From positions 744,001 to 808,000 of the forward strand of contig NC_007509.1 of the NCBI RefSeq assembly GCF_000012945.1: a stretch of DNA of 64,000 nt. The letters are read 5' to 3'. The stretch is from Burkholderia lata. GTDB taxonomy: Bacteria; Pseudomonadota; Gammaproteobacteria; Burkholderiales; Burkholderiaceae. The translations under genes and the position numbers were made by a program. The notes under the pieces are model-generated. The model was not told the origin of the DNA and made no database searches. It saw only the letters and a program-made list of their open reading frames with translations. This document shows, one piece after another, positions 18,112 through 27,871 of the stretch (positions are counted from its first letter, which is position 1; each line of letters begins with the position of its first letter).

Positions 18112-19359
18112 ATGCAAGGACGTCACATCGAGATTCCGTCGCCGGACGGCGGCACGTTTCGCGCGTACCTGAGCACGCCGGCCGCCGGCAAGGGGCCCGG
18201 CATCGTGCTGTGCCACGAGATCTTCGGCGCGAACGCGACGATGCGGGAGGCCGCGGACTACTACGCGGAGGAAGGCTATACGGTGCTCGTGCCCGACCTG
18301 TTCTGGCGCCAGGCGCCGGGAGTCGAACTCGGTTACACAGCGACCGACATGGAACGCGCGATGGCCCTTTACCGCGAATACGACGAGAACAAGGGCGTCG
18401 AGGATGTCGGCGCTGCACTGGACGCACTCAAGCAGTTACCGGCATGCACGGGCGAAGCCGGCGTGCTCGGCTACTGCCTCGGCGGCAAGCTCGCCTATCT
18501 CGCCGCGTGCCGGCTGCCTGGCGTGGCCGCAGCGGTCAGCTACTACGGCGTGGGCATCGAGCAGGCGCTCGACGAGGCGTCGCATCTGCACGGCCGGCTC
18601 GTGCTGCAGATCGCGGGGCAGGACCGCTTCTGCCCGCCCGACGCGCAGCAGCGCATTGCCGACGCGCTCGCCGGGCGCGACGGCGTCGAAGTGTATATGT
18701 ATCCGGGCGTCGATCACGCGTTCGCGCGCATCGGCGGCGATCATTTCGACAAGGCCGCCGCGATCATGGCCCACCAGCGCGCGATTGCCGCTTTCCGCGC
18801 CGCGCTCGGCCCGCGCTACGACCTGTCCACGCTGTGGGAAGCGCACCTCAAGCACGAATTCGACACGCGTAACGTCGATGCAACAATGGCGACGATGGTT
18901 GCCGAACCGTACGTCAATCACATTCCGACGCTGACGGGCGGCGTGGGCTACGACGCGCTCAAGCGCTTCTACACGCATCACTTCGTGCATGCGAATCCGC
19001 CGGACACGACGATTACGCCGATCTCGCGCACGATCGGCGCGAGCCAGATCGTCGACGAGCTGCTGTTCTGCTTCACGCACACCACCGAGATCGACTGGAT
19101 GCTGCCGGGCGTCGCGCCGACCGGCAAGCGCGTCGAGATTCCGCTCGTCGCGATCGTCAAGTTTCGCGGCGACAAGCTCTATCACGAGCACATCTACTGG
19201 GATCAGGCGAGCGTGCTCGTGCAGATCGGCCTGCTCGACCCGGCCGGCCTGCCGGTCGCGGGCGTCGAAACGGCCCGCAAGCTGCTCGACGAAACCGTGC
19301 CGTCGAACGGCCTGATGCGCCGCTGGCAGGACAGCGAGCCGTCGTCGGGTACGCATTGA
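18112..19359 (+). CDS. Dienelactone hydrolase fused to a SnoaL-like domain
   Basis: A 415-residue two-domain protein. Residues 1-235 are a dienelactone-hydrolase fold with the full triad: Cys122 in GYCLGGK, Asp171 in AGQDRFCP, and His202 in GVDHAFAR, the same spacing as classical DLH (Cys123, Asp171, His202). Residues about 245-400 form an NTF2/SnoaL-like domain (LWEAHLKHEFDTRNVDATMATM, then VNHIPTLTGG). Such domains bind small hydrophobic molecules or catalyse cyclisation and hydrolysis. The ATG follows GGAGGGACAC. It is first in the operon and probably opens or rearranges a product made by the downstream monooxygenase. The exact reaction is unknown. Confidence 0.85.
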   Translation: MQGRHIEIPSPDGGTFRAYLSTPAAGKGPGIVLCHEIFGANATMREAADYYAEEGYTVLVPDLFWRQAPGVELGYTATDMERAMALYREYDENKGVEDVGAALDALKQLPACTGEAGVLGYCLGGKLAYLAACRLPGVAAAVSYYGVGIEQALDEASHLHGRLVLQIAGQDRFCPPDAQQRIADALAGRDGVEVYMYPGVDHAFARIGGDHFDKAAAIMAHQRAIAAFRAALGPRYDLSTLWEAHLKHEFDTRNVDATMATMVAEPYVNHIPTLTGGVGYDALKRFYTHHFVHANPPDTTITPISRTIGASQIVDELLFCFTHTTEIDWMLPGVAPTGKRVEIPLVAIVKFRGDKLYHEHIYWDQASVLVQIGLLDPAGLPVAGVETARKLLDETVPSNGLMRRWQDSEPSSGTH

Positions 19360-19399
19360 CGCGGCCCTTCCCTCACAAAACGATTCCCGGAGACACCCC

Positions 19400-20188
19400 A
19401 TGACTGCCCTTGCTGGCAAAGTCGCGATCGTCACCGGCGGCGCCACGCTGATCGGCGCCGCGGTCGCGCAGGACCTGAACCGCGCCGGTGCGTGCGTCGC
19501 GATCCTCGATCTCGATGTGGAGAACGGCACGCGCGTGGCCGATTCGCTCGGCGAACGGGCGATGTTCGTCGCGCTCGACATCACCGACGATCGCGCGATC
19601 GAGCATGCAGTCGCGGCGATCGTCGAGCGGTTCGGCGCGATCGACGTGCTCGTCAACCTCGCGTGCAGCTACGTCGACAACGGCATCCAGGCGACCCGCA
19701 ACGACTGGCTCGCCGCGATGGACGTCAACGTCGTGTCGGCGGCGATGCTCGCGAAGGCCGTGCATCCGCATCTGGTGCGACGCGGCGGCGGCGCGATCGT
19801 GAACTTCAGCTCGATCTCGGCCCAATGCGCGCAAACCGGCCGCTGGCTGTACCCGACCTCCAAGGCGGCGATCCGCCAGCTCACGCGCAGCATGGCGATG
19901 GATCTCGCGCCCGACCGCATTCGCGTCAACTCGGTGTCGCCGGGCTGGACCTGGTCGCGCGTGATGGACGAGATGACCCACGGCGATCGCGCAAAGACCG
20001 ATCGTGTGGCCGCGCCGTTCCACCTGCTCGGCCGCGTCGGCGATCCGTCCGAGGTCGCGCAGGTTGTGACGTTCCTGTGCAGCGACGCGGCGAGCTTCGT
20101 GACGGGCGCCGACTACGCGGTGGATGGCGGCTATGCCGCGATGGGCCCCGAACAGGCGGTGCCGGCCATTCCGCGTCTGGCGGAGTGA
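19400..20188 (+). CDS. Short-chain dehydrogenase/reductase of the aromatic-oxidation operon
   Basis: A 262-residue SDR. The N-terminal cofactor region reads TGGATLIG rather than TGxxxGIG, a mild departure with the last Gly kept; an acidic residue ending strand 2 (ILDLDVEN) points to NAD(H). The catalytic set includes NFSSIS and YPTSK. The start follows a GGAGA ribosome-binding site 41 bp after the hydrolase gene. In context it should oxidise a dihydroxylated or hydroxy intermediate formed by the StyA-like monooxygenase, or reduce its product. Confidence 0.82.
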   Translation: MTALAGKVAIVTGGATLIGAAVAQDLNRAGACVAILDLDVENGTRVADSLGERAMFVALDITDDRAIEHAVAAIVERFGAIDVLVNLACSYVDNGIQATRNDWLAAMDVNVVSAAMLAKAVHPHLVRRGGGAIVNFSSISAQCAQTGRWLYPTSKAAIRQLTRSMAMDLAPDRIRVNSVSPGWTWSRVMDEMTHGDRAKTDRVAAPFHLLGRVGDPSEVAQVVTFLCSDAASFVTGADYAVDGGYAAMGPEQAVPAIPRLAE

Positions 20189-20255
20189 CCGCTCCCCGCC
20201 GCCGCTTTCCCCACCTCTTCTCACGGCCGGTAGCCGGCCAACCCAGGACCTATCC

Positions 20256-21494
20256 ATGAGACGCATCGCCATCGTCGGCGCGGGCCAGTCCGGCCTGCAA
20301 CTCGCCTTCGCCCTGCTCGACCAGGGCTACCACGTCACGCTCGCGACCAACCGCGACGCCGAGCAGATCCGCACGGGCAAGGTCATGTCGAGCCAGTGCA
20401 TGTTCCACACGTCATTGCAGATCGAGCGCGACCTCGGCCTGAACACCTGGGAGGAAGCGTGCCCGTCCGTCGAAGGGATCGGCATCGCGGTGCCGCATCC
20501 GGACGGCAACGGCCGCAAAGTGATCGACTGGCAGTCGCGGCTCACCCGCTATGCGCAGTCGGTCGACCAGCGCGTCAAAATGGCCGACTGGCTCGACGGC
20601 GTGCGACGCCGTGGCGCGGACGTGCGCATTGCCGACATCGGTGTGCCCGAACTCGAGGAACTGGCGCGCAGCCACGACCTCGTGCTGCTCGCGGCCGGCA
20701 AGGGCGAGATCGTCAACCTGCTCGGCCGCGACGAAGCACGCAGCGCGTTCGACCGCCCGCAACGCGCACTGGCCCTCACGTATGTGAAAGGGATGACGCC
20801 GAGCCAGCCGTATTCGCGGGTGCGCTTCAACCTGCTGCCCGGCATCGGCGAGTATTTCGTGTTCCCCGCGCTGACCACGACGGGCCCGTGCGAAATCATG
20901 GTGTTCGAAGGCATTCCGGGCGGCCCGCTCGACTGCTGGGCCGACGTGAAGACGCCCGAGCAGCACCTGGACCGCAGCCTGTCGTTCCTGCAGCAGTATG
21001 TGCCGTGGGAATTCGAACGCTGCCGCGACGTCGAGCTCACCGATCCGAACGGCACGCTGGCCGGGCGCTTCGCGCCAACCGTGCGCAAGCCGTTCTTCCG
21101 GCTGCCGTCGGGCCGCACTGTATTCGGGATGGCCGATGCGGTGGTCGTCAACGATCCGATCACCGGCCAGGGATCGAACAACGCCGCGAAATGCGCGAAG
21201 GCCTATTTCGACGCGATCGTCGCGCGCGATGCCGCACCGTTCGGCGAAGACTGGATGCAGCAGACGTTCGAAGGTTACTGGGCGTATGCGCAGCATGTCG
21301 TGCGCTGGACCAATTCGTTGCTCACGCCACCGCCGCCGCACATCCTCGAACTGCTCGGCGCGGCCGGTCAGTTCCATTCGCTCGCCGCGGCGATCGTCGA
21401 CGGCTTCGACGATCCGCGCCGCTTCTCGCCGTGGTGGTTCGAGCCGTCGGCCTGCGCGGCGACGATCCGCGAACACAGCGCGCGCGCGGAGTGA
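20256..21494 (+). CDS. StyA-like FAD-dependent monooxygenase (group E)
   Basis: A 412-residue flavoprotein, close in length to styrene monooxygenase StyA (about 415). The Rossmann motif GAGQSG lies at residues 8-13; FDRPQRAL in the middle and DPITGQGSNNA near residue 305 match StyA-type blocks that bind FAD. Enzymes of this type use reduced FAD delivered by a separate reductase, encoded next in this operon, to epoxidise styrene or oxidise indole and similar aromatics. The start at 20256 removes a long upstream extension with no homology. The substrate is open: styrene-like compounds or indole are the best guesses. Confidence 0.82.
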   Translation: MRRIAIVGAGQSGLQLAFALLDQGYHVTLATNRDAEQIRTGKVMSSQCMFHTSLQIERDLGLNTWEEACPSVEGIGIAVPHPDGNGRKVIDWQSRLTRYAQSVDQRVKMADWLDGVRRRGADVRIADIGVPELEELARSHDLVLLAAGKGEIVNLLGRDEARSAFDRPQRALALTYVKGMTPSQPYSRVRFNLLPGIGEYFVFPALTTTGPCEIMVFEGIPGGPLDCWADVKTPEQHLDRSLSFLQQYVPWEFERCRDVELTDPNGTLAGRFAPTVRKPFFRLPSGRTVFGMADAVVVNDPITGQGSNNAAKCAKAYFDAIVARDAAPFGEDWMQQTFEGYWAYAQHVVRWTNSLLTPPPPHILELLGAAGQFHSLAAAIVDGFDDPRRFSPWWFEPSACAATIREHSARAE

Positions 21495-21499
21495 CCGGC

Positions 21500-22027
21500 A
21501 TGGAAACGACCGCTACCGATCGACCGGCCCTCGACCCGATGCAGTTGCGCGCCGCGTTCGGGCAATTCCCGACCGGCGTGACCGTGATCACCACGTGCGC
21601 GCCCGACGGCCGCAAGGTGGGCCTCACCGCCAATTCGTTCTCGTCGCTATCGCTCGATCCGCCGCTCGTGCTGTGGAGCCTGCGCAAGGTCGCGCCGAGC
21701 CGCCCGGATTTCGTCGCGGCCACCCATTTCGCGATCAACATCCTCGCGCACGACCAGATCGAGCTGTCGCGCCGCTTCGCGACGCCCAGCGCCGACAAGT
21801 TCGACGGCGTGCTTCACGTGGATTCGGAGACCGGCGGCGTGCCCTGCCTCGACGGCGCAAGCGCGCGCTTCGTGTGTCGCAACGTCGGCCATTACGAAGG
21901 CGGCGATCACCTGCTCTTCATCGGCCAGATCGAACAGTTCGACGCGTTCGGAAAGGCACCGCTGGTGTTCCATGCCGGCCAGTATCGCGCGATCGCCGAC
22001 CATCCCGATCTCTTTCGCACCATTTGA
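21500..22027 (+). CDS. Flavin reductase, StyB-type partner of the monooxygenase
   Basis: A 175-residue flavin_reduct-domain protein. The conserved start of the domain is FGQFPTGVTVITT, followed by GLTANSFSSLSLDPPLVLWSL, where Ser/Asn residues contact flavin, and by the C-terminal HAGQYR, typical of this family. It should reduce FAD or FMN with NAD(P)H and pass it to the StyA-like enzyme. It begins 5 bp after the monooxygenase stop, consistent with coupled expression in one operon. Confidence 0.88.
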   Translation: METTATDRPALDPMQLRAAFGQFPTGVTVITTCAPDGRKVGLTANSFSSLSLDPPLVLWSLRKVAPSRPDFVAATHFAINILAHDQIELSRRFATPSADKFDGVLHVDSETGGVPCLDGASARFVCRNVGHYEGGDHLLFIGQIEQFDAFGKAPLVFHAGQYRAIADHPDLFRTI

Positions 22028-22063
22028 TTAGTTATACAAATAAATATCCAGGAGGTGGTGAAC

Positions 22064-23020
22064 ATGAAACTCGGCTCTCGCGTGCTCGTTGTCGCAGGCC
22101 TCACGATCGCCGGCATGGCCGCAAGCGCGCCGGCCGGCGCGACCGACCTGCCGGCGGTCAACCTCGGCATGACCAGCTTCCTCGACGGGATGCCGCCGGC
22201 CGGCTCCGGCTGGTACGGCACGCAGTACCTGCAGTACTACACGGCGGGCCGCGTCAACGACAATGCGGGCAACAAGGTCGGGCTGCCGAAGCAGGACATC
22301 GACCTGTTCGCGGGGCTGAGCCAGCTCGTCTACCAGTCGCCGCTGACGTTCGCGGGCATGCATCCCGGCCTCGACGTGATCCTGCCGTGGATCGCGTCCG
22401 CTCGGACCGACGACGGCATCGGCAACGTCGCGCTGAATGCACGCGCCGGCTTCGGCGACCTGCTGATCGGCCCGTTCATCCAGTTCGACCCGGTGATGGG
22501 CGCGCAAGGCCCGCGCTTCGCGCAGCGTGTGGAATTCCAGTTCATCGCGCCGACCGGCGCGTACGACCCGTCGCGCGCGATCAATCCGGGCAGCCATTTC
22601 TGGTCGTTCGACCCGTACTGGGCGGCGACGCTGTGGCTCACGCCCAAGTGGACCGTGTCGTGGCGGCTGCATTATTTGTGGAACGCGACCAACCACCAGC
22701 CGGCCACGTCGCTCGGCCCGGACGCGACGTCCACGCAGGCCGGCCAGGCGATCCACGCGAACTTCGCAACCGAGTACGAAGTGCGCCCCGGCCTGCGGCT
22801 CGGGCTCAACGGCTACTGGCTGCGCCAGACCACCGACATGAAGGAAAACGGGCAGGACGTTCCCGGCACGCGGGAAGCCGTGTTCGCGACCGGCCCCGGG
22901 GCCATGTATAGCTTCTCGCCGCAGGATCACCTGATGTTCAACGCGTACTTCGAGACCTATGCGCGCAACCGTCCGCAGGGCACGCGGATGGTGTTGCGCT
23001 ACGTGCATCACTTTCAGTGA
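22064..23020 (+). CDS. SphA/MetA-like outer-membrane protein of aromatic-degradation operons
   Basis: A 318-residue protein with a Sec signal peptide (about 1-27, ending PAGAT) and a beta-rich body ending in HHFQ with a near-terminal aromatic residue, as in outer-membrane barrels. It fits the 'phenol_MetA_deg' family (PF13557), whose members commonly sit at the end of aromatic catabolic operons and are thought to admit hydrophobic substrates. The ATG at 22064 follows a strong GGAGGTGGTGAAC; the GTG three codons earlier is less likely. It is the last gene of the five-gene operon. Confidence 0.8.
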   Translation: MKLGSRVLVVAGLTIAGMAASAPAGATDLPAVNLGMTSFLDGMPPAGSGWYGTQYLQYYTAGRVNDNAGNKVGLPKQDIDLFAGLSQLVYQSPLTFAGMHPGLDVILPWIASARTDDGIGNVALNARAGFGDLLIGPFIQFDPVMGAQGPRFAQRVEFQFIAPTGAYDPSRAINPGSHFWSFDPYWAATLWLTPKWTVSWRLHYLWNATNHQPATSLGPDATSTQAGQAIHANFATEYEVRPGLRLGLNGYWLRQTTDMKENGQDVPGTREAVFATGPGAMYSFSPQDHLMFNAYFETYARNRPQGTRMVLRYVHHFQ

Positions 23021-23151
23021 CGGCCTCGGCCCGCTGAACGGGCCCGATCGCAATCGTCGGACGAAATCGGGCTGCCGGCACCCACGCGCCTGTCCTATAG
23101 TTTTGGAGAAGACAACGCAGGCAATACGTCACGACCACAGGGGACCGCGCC

Positions 23152-24414
23152 ATGGCGACTTCAGCAACCTTCCGGTTCTTGTCGAACGCATCGCGGCGCC
23201 TGGTACACGGCATGGTTGCCGTCGCACCGGCCGTGATGATCGGCCTCGCCGTTTCCGCGTGCGGCGGCGACAGTTCGCCGACCTCGAACACGCCCGCGTT
23301 CGCGAACGCGGCGCGCCCGCAGATCGACGCACTGCTCGCGGACACGCTCACCCCCGGCGCGGTGGTCTATGTGCAATCGCCGCAGGGCAACTGGCTCGAA
23401 TCGTTCGGCACGGCCGTGCGAGGCACGAACACGCCGATCCCGACGAATGCGCACTTTCGCGTCGGCAGCGTGACGAAGACCTGGACTGGCACGGTCATCC
23501 TGCAACTGGTACAGGAAGGCCGGCTGAGCCTCGGCGACAGCGTCAGCAAATTCGTCGCGAACGTGCCCAACGGCGACACGATCACGATCGAACAGTTGCT
23601 GACGATGCGCAGCGGCCTCTACAACTATTCGACGAATCTCGCGTTCAACCAGACGCTCGACGCGCAGCCGGATATGGTCTGGACCACGTCCGAGTTGCTG
23701 GGTATCGCCGAAGGCCAGCCGGTCTATTTCCCGCCCGGCACGGATTTTCGCTACTCGAATACGAACACGATACTGCTCGGGCTCATCATCGAGCAGCTGA
23801 CCGGCATGAGCGCGGCCGATGCGATGAACGCGCGCCTGTTTGCGCCGCTCGGCCTGGCCAATACCATGCTCCCGCCGCAGCAGGACACGTCGCTGCCGGC
23901 GCCGGCGCCGCAGGGCTATCAATGGGGCACCAACGCCGAGACGACCGACAGCGACGCGCTGTCGCCGCAACGCCAGGCTGACGCGAAAAGCGGCGTGCTG
24001 CAGCCGACGAACGTGACCAGCGTCAATACGTCGTGGGCGTGGACGGCCGGCTCCGGCATTTCGACCGTGACGGAACTGGCCGCCTACGTGCAGCGGATGG
24101 TCGGCGGCGGCTACCTGAACGCCGACCTGCAGGCGCAACGGCTCGCCAGTTGCACGCCGGTCGATCCGACCGACCCGATGTCGGCGAGCTACTGCCTGGG
24201 CCTGGCCAAGTTCGGCACGTTCTACGGACATACGGGCGAGATACCGGGCTTCAACACCTTCATGGGCTATGACCCGGTCACGAAAACGACGATCGTCACG
24301 TGGTCGAACACGGCTGCCGCGCCCGATGGACGCGCACCGGCCAACGAAATCGCGCGGATCATCATGGGCGAGCTCAGCAAGGCGGCCGAAATACCGGACG
24401 AAGGCCGGCCGTGA
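23152..24414 (+). CDS. Serine beta-lactamase-like lipoprotein (class C / DD-peptidase fold)
   Basis: A 420-residue protein with a lipoprotein-type N-terminus: hydrophobic segment around 20-35 and LAVSAC, giving Cys37. The penicillin-binding fold follows with the SxxK motif SVTK (VGSVTKTW, near residue 105), a Tyr-containing second motif YNYS near residue 160 in place of YxN, and a C-terminal HTGEIPGF that takes the position of KTG. Relatives include D-Ala-D-Ala carboxypeptidases, esterases and EstB-like enzymes, and true beta-lactamase activity is not implied. It stands alone between the aromatic operon and the TetR gene. Confidence 0.8.
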   Translation: MATSATFRFLSNASRRLVHGMVAVAPAVMIGLAVSACGGDSSPTSNTPAFANAARPQIDALLADTLTPGAVVYVQSPQGNWLESFGTAVRGTNTPIPTNAHFRVGSVTKTWTGTVILQLVQEGRLSLGDSVSKFVANVPNGDTITIEQLLTMRSGLYNYSTNLAFNQTLDAQPDMVWTTSELLGIAEGQPVYFPPGTDFRYSNTNTILLGLIIEQLTGMSAADAMNARLFAPLGLANTMLPPQQDTSLPAPAPQGYQWGTNAETTDSDALSPQRQADAKSGVLQPTNVTSVNTSWAWTAGSGISTVTELAAYVQRMVGGGYLNADLQAQRLASCTPVDPTDPMSASYCLGLAKFGTFYGHTGEIPGFNTFMGYDPVTKTTIVTWSNTAAAPDGRAPANEIARIIMGELSKAAEIPDEGRP

Positions 24415-24576
24415 TGCGGTGAAGGGGAACGTCGCGACCGGGGATGAAGTGCGCCGCGGCCGGCGGCTCAACGGCGACTGCCGGCGGCGGGCCACCGACA
24501 TGAAGGACGGCGCGCGGGCCCCGCCCCTCGGCGCACGGCATCGATCGATACTCCCAGGCATCCTGACGGAGCCGCG

Positions 24577-25236
24577 TCATTCCCCGGCCGACATCGCCCG
24601 CCACAAGATGGCAAACAGTTCGTCGAACTGCGCGGTCAGCGGCCGCGTTTCGCCCCGCATCAGGTGCATCACCATCACGCGCCCCAGCACGCCCATGAAC
24701 ACGTCCAGCAGCACCTTGCTGGATACCTTGTCGTTCAACGTGCCGCGCGCCTGGCCGTCCTTGAAGACACCGAGGAAGGCTTCCATCAGCTCCCGGCTCT
24801 CATAGATGCCGATGTTCTTGTACCGCGACATGGGCATGGTCGTGAACATCATCAGCATCACCGAAGGATGCTTGTCCATGTAGTCCAGCGTGACCCAGCA
24901 GGTCTTGCGCAGGCGCTCACGCACGTCGTCGATGCCCTGCAGGTGATCGATCATGCGCTCGGCCAGCCGGCCCAGCATCACGTCGAGCATCGCGCAAACC
25001 AGCACCTCCTTGCTGCCGAAGTACTTGTAGATGGTTTGCAACGACACGTTGGCCGCACGGGCCACGTCGGCCAGGCCCACCTCATGGAAATCGCGCCCGG
25101 AAAAGAGCTCCAGCACGGCCTTCTCGATCCGGGCCAGCGTGTGACCGCGCATCCGCATCAGGAGCGCGCGACGCTCCTCGGGCTTGAGTGCATCGGGCGC
25201 CGCTTGCGCGTCAATGGATGGGTTCCTTTCCTTCAT
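24577..25236 (-). CDS. TetR-family repressor of the acyl-CoA operon
   Basis: A 219-residue regulator with an N-terminal TetR helix-turn-helix (about residues 30-78: GLADVARAANVSLQTIYKYFGSKEVL) and an all-helical ligand domain. I chose the ATG at 25236 (MKERNPSIDA); a TTG six codons upstream is also in frame. It is divergent from the acyl-CoA dehydrogenase operon, the usual arrangement for TetR repressors that sense acyl-CoA or a related metabolite. An 18-bp perfect palindrome in the shared intergenic region is the candidate operator. Confidence 0.85.
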   Translation of the reverse strand: MKERNPSIDAQAAPDALKPEERRALLMRMRGHTLARIEKAVLELFSGRDFHEVGLADVARAANVSLQTIYKYFGSKEVLVCAMLDVMLGRLAERMIDHLQGIDDVRERLRKTCWVTLDYMDKHPSVMLMMFTTMPMSRYKNIGIYESRELMEAFLGVFKDGQARGTLNDKVSSKVLLDVFMGVLGRVMVMHLMRGETRPLTAQFDELFAILWRAMSAGE

Positions 25237-25375
25237 GGAAAGGCATGTTACCAAATTATCTCAAAATGGAAATAAGCCCTCCCGCTGCCTTGCCTTTCAA
25301 CGCTCGTGTTACGAGAATGGCTCGCACCAGATGCAGGTTTTTCACGGATTCCGCGTCGCATCAGGCACACGGAAG

Positions 25376-25393
25376 CGGTAATCAAGATTACCG
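25376..25393. promoter_or_regulatory. Palindromic operator candidate for the TetR repressor
   Basis: CGGTAATC-AA-GATTACCG is a perfect 8+2+8 inverted repeat, 57 bp before the acyl-CoA dehydrogenase ATG and 140 bp from the tetR start. TetR dimers typically bind such sites. It is the only perfect long palindrome I saw in this intergenic region. Confidence 0.6.
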
Positions 25394-25449
25394 ATTTGAG
25401 CGACCCGACCGGGAAAACCCGGATCGCAATCACCCGACGAGCACACCCC

Positions 25450-26604
<1,155 letters not shown>

Positions 26605-26651
26605 GCGCCGGCGCGCCTTCATCCCACCCATCCATCCAGGGAAAGTCCCTC

Positions 26652-27857
26652 ATGACCGAAGCCTATATTTTCGATGCGGTGCGCACGCCGCGCGGCAAGG
26701 GCAAGAAAGACGGCAGCCTGCACCAGGCCACGCCCGTATGGCTGCTGCGCACGCTGCTGCAGGCGCTGCAAGCGCGCAGCCGGCTCGACACCGCACGGGT
26801 GGACGACGTGGTGCTCGGCTGCGTGACGCCCGTGGGCGAGCAAGGCGCGGACATCGCCCGCACCGCCGTGCTCGACGCGGGCTGGGCGCAAAGCGTGGCG
26901 GGCGTGACGCTGTCGCGGTTCTGCGCGTCGGGGCTGGAAGCCGCCAACCTCGCTGCGGCAAAGATCATGTCGGGGATGGAGGACATGGTGGTGGCCGGCG
27001 GCGTCGAATCCATGAGCCGCTGGGCGATGGGCAGCGACGGCGGCGCGTGGGTGATGGATCCGCGCGTCAACAGCGGCACGGGCTTCATTCCGCAGGGCAT
27101 CAGCGCCGACCTCGTCGCCACGCTCGAAGGTTTCGGCCGCAGCGATCTCGATGCGTTTGCCGCCGAGTCGCATCGCCGTGCGGCGCACGCGCAGGCGCAC
27201 GGTTACTTCGCCCGGTCGATCGTCCCGGTGACGGACCTCAACGGCCGGCTCCTGCTGGATCGCGACGAAACGGTCCGCCCCGGCGCCTCGGTCGAATCGC
27301 TCGCGCCGATCGGCGCCGCGTTTGAAACGATGGGCGAGATGGGCTTCGATGCCACCGCGCTGGACAAATACACGACCATCGAAAAAATCCACCACCACCA
27401 CCATGCGGGCAACTCGTCCGGCATCGTCGACGGCGCGGCACTGCTGCTGATGGGCAGCCAGGCCGCAGGCGAGCAGGCGGGGCTCAAGCCACGCGCCCGG
27501 GTGCGCGCGTTCGCGGTCACGGGCACCGAGCCCACCATCATGCTCACCGGCCCGACGCCCGCCGTGCGCAAGGCGCTGGCCAAGGCAGGCATGGCGGCCT
27601 CCGACATCGACCTGTGGGAAATCAACGACGCATTCGCCACCGTGCCGATGAAGACGGCGCGCGATCTCGGCGTGTCGCTCGAGCGCGTGAACGTCAACGG
27701 CGGTTCGATCGCGATGGGCCACCCGCTGGGCGCGACGGGCGCCATCCTCCTCGGCACCGCGCTGGACGAACTGGAGCGCACCGGCCAATCCACCGCGCTG
27801 GCCACCCTGTGCGTCGGCGCCGGCATGGGTATCGCCACCATCATCGAACGCGTCTGA
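26652..27857 (+). CDS. Acetyl-CoA acetyltransferase / 3-ketoacyl-CoA thiolase
   Basis: A 401-residue thiolase. The acylated nucleophile is Cys91 in [10 protein letters not shown]; the C-terminal part has [15 protein letters not shown] with the active-site His, and CVGAGMGIA with the second catalytic Cys. All catalytic elements are present, so it should be active. In this operon it would carry out the thiolytic last step of beta-oxidation, releasing acetyl-CoA. The start [16 protein letters not shown] is the usual thiolase N-terminus; a longer reading upstream overlaps the dehydrogenase and is not coding. A run of four His codons occurs near residue 245. Confidence 0.92.
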   Translation: MTEAYIFDAVRTPRGKGKKDGSLHQATPVWLLRTLLQALQARSRLDTARVDDVVLGCVTPVGEQGADIARTAVLDAGWAQSVAGVTLSRFCASGLEAANLAAAKIMSGMEDMVVAGGVESMSRWAMGSDGGAWVMDPRVNSGTGFIPQGISADLVATLEGFGRSDLDAFAAESHRRAAHAQAHGYFARSIVPVTDLNGRLLLDRDETVRPGASVESLAPIGAAFETMGEMGFDATALDKYTTIEKIHHHHHAGNSSGIVDGAALLLMGSQAAGEQAGLKPRARVRAFAVTGTEPTIMLTGPTPAVRKALAKAGMAASDIDLWEINDAFATVPMKTARDLGVSLERVNVNGGSIAMGHPLGATGAILLGTALDELERTGQSTALATLCVGAGMGIATIIERV

Positions 27858-27871
27858 AGAGGGCTCCACAC

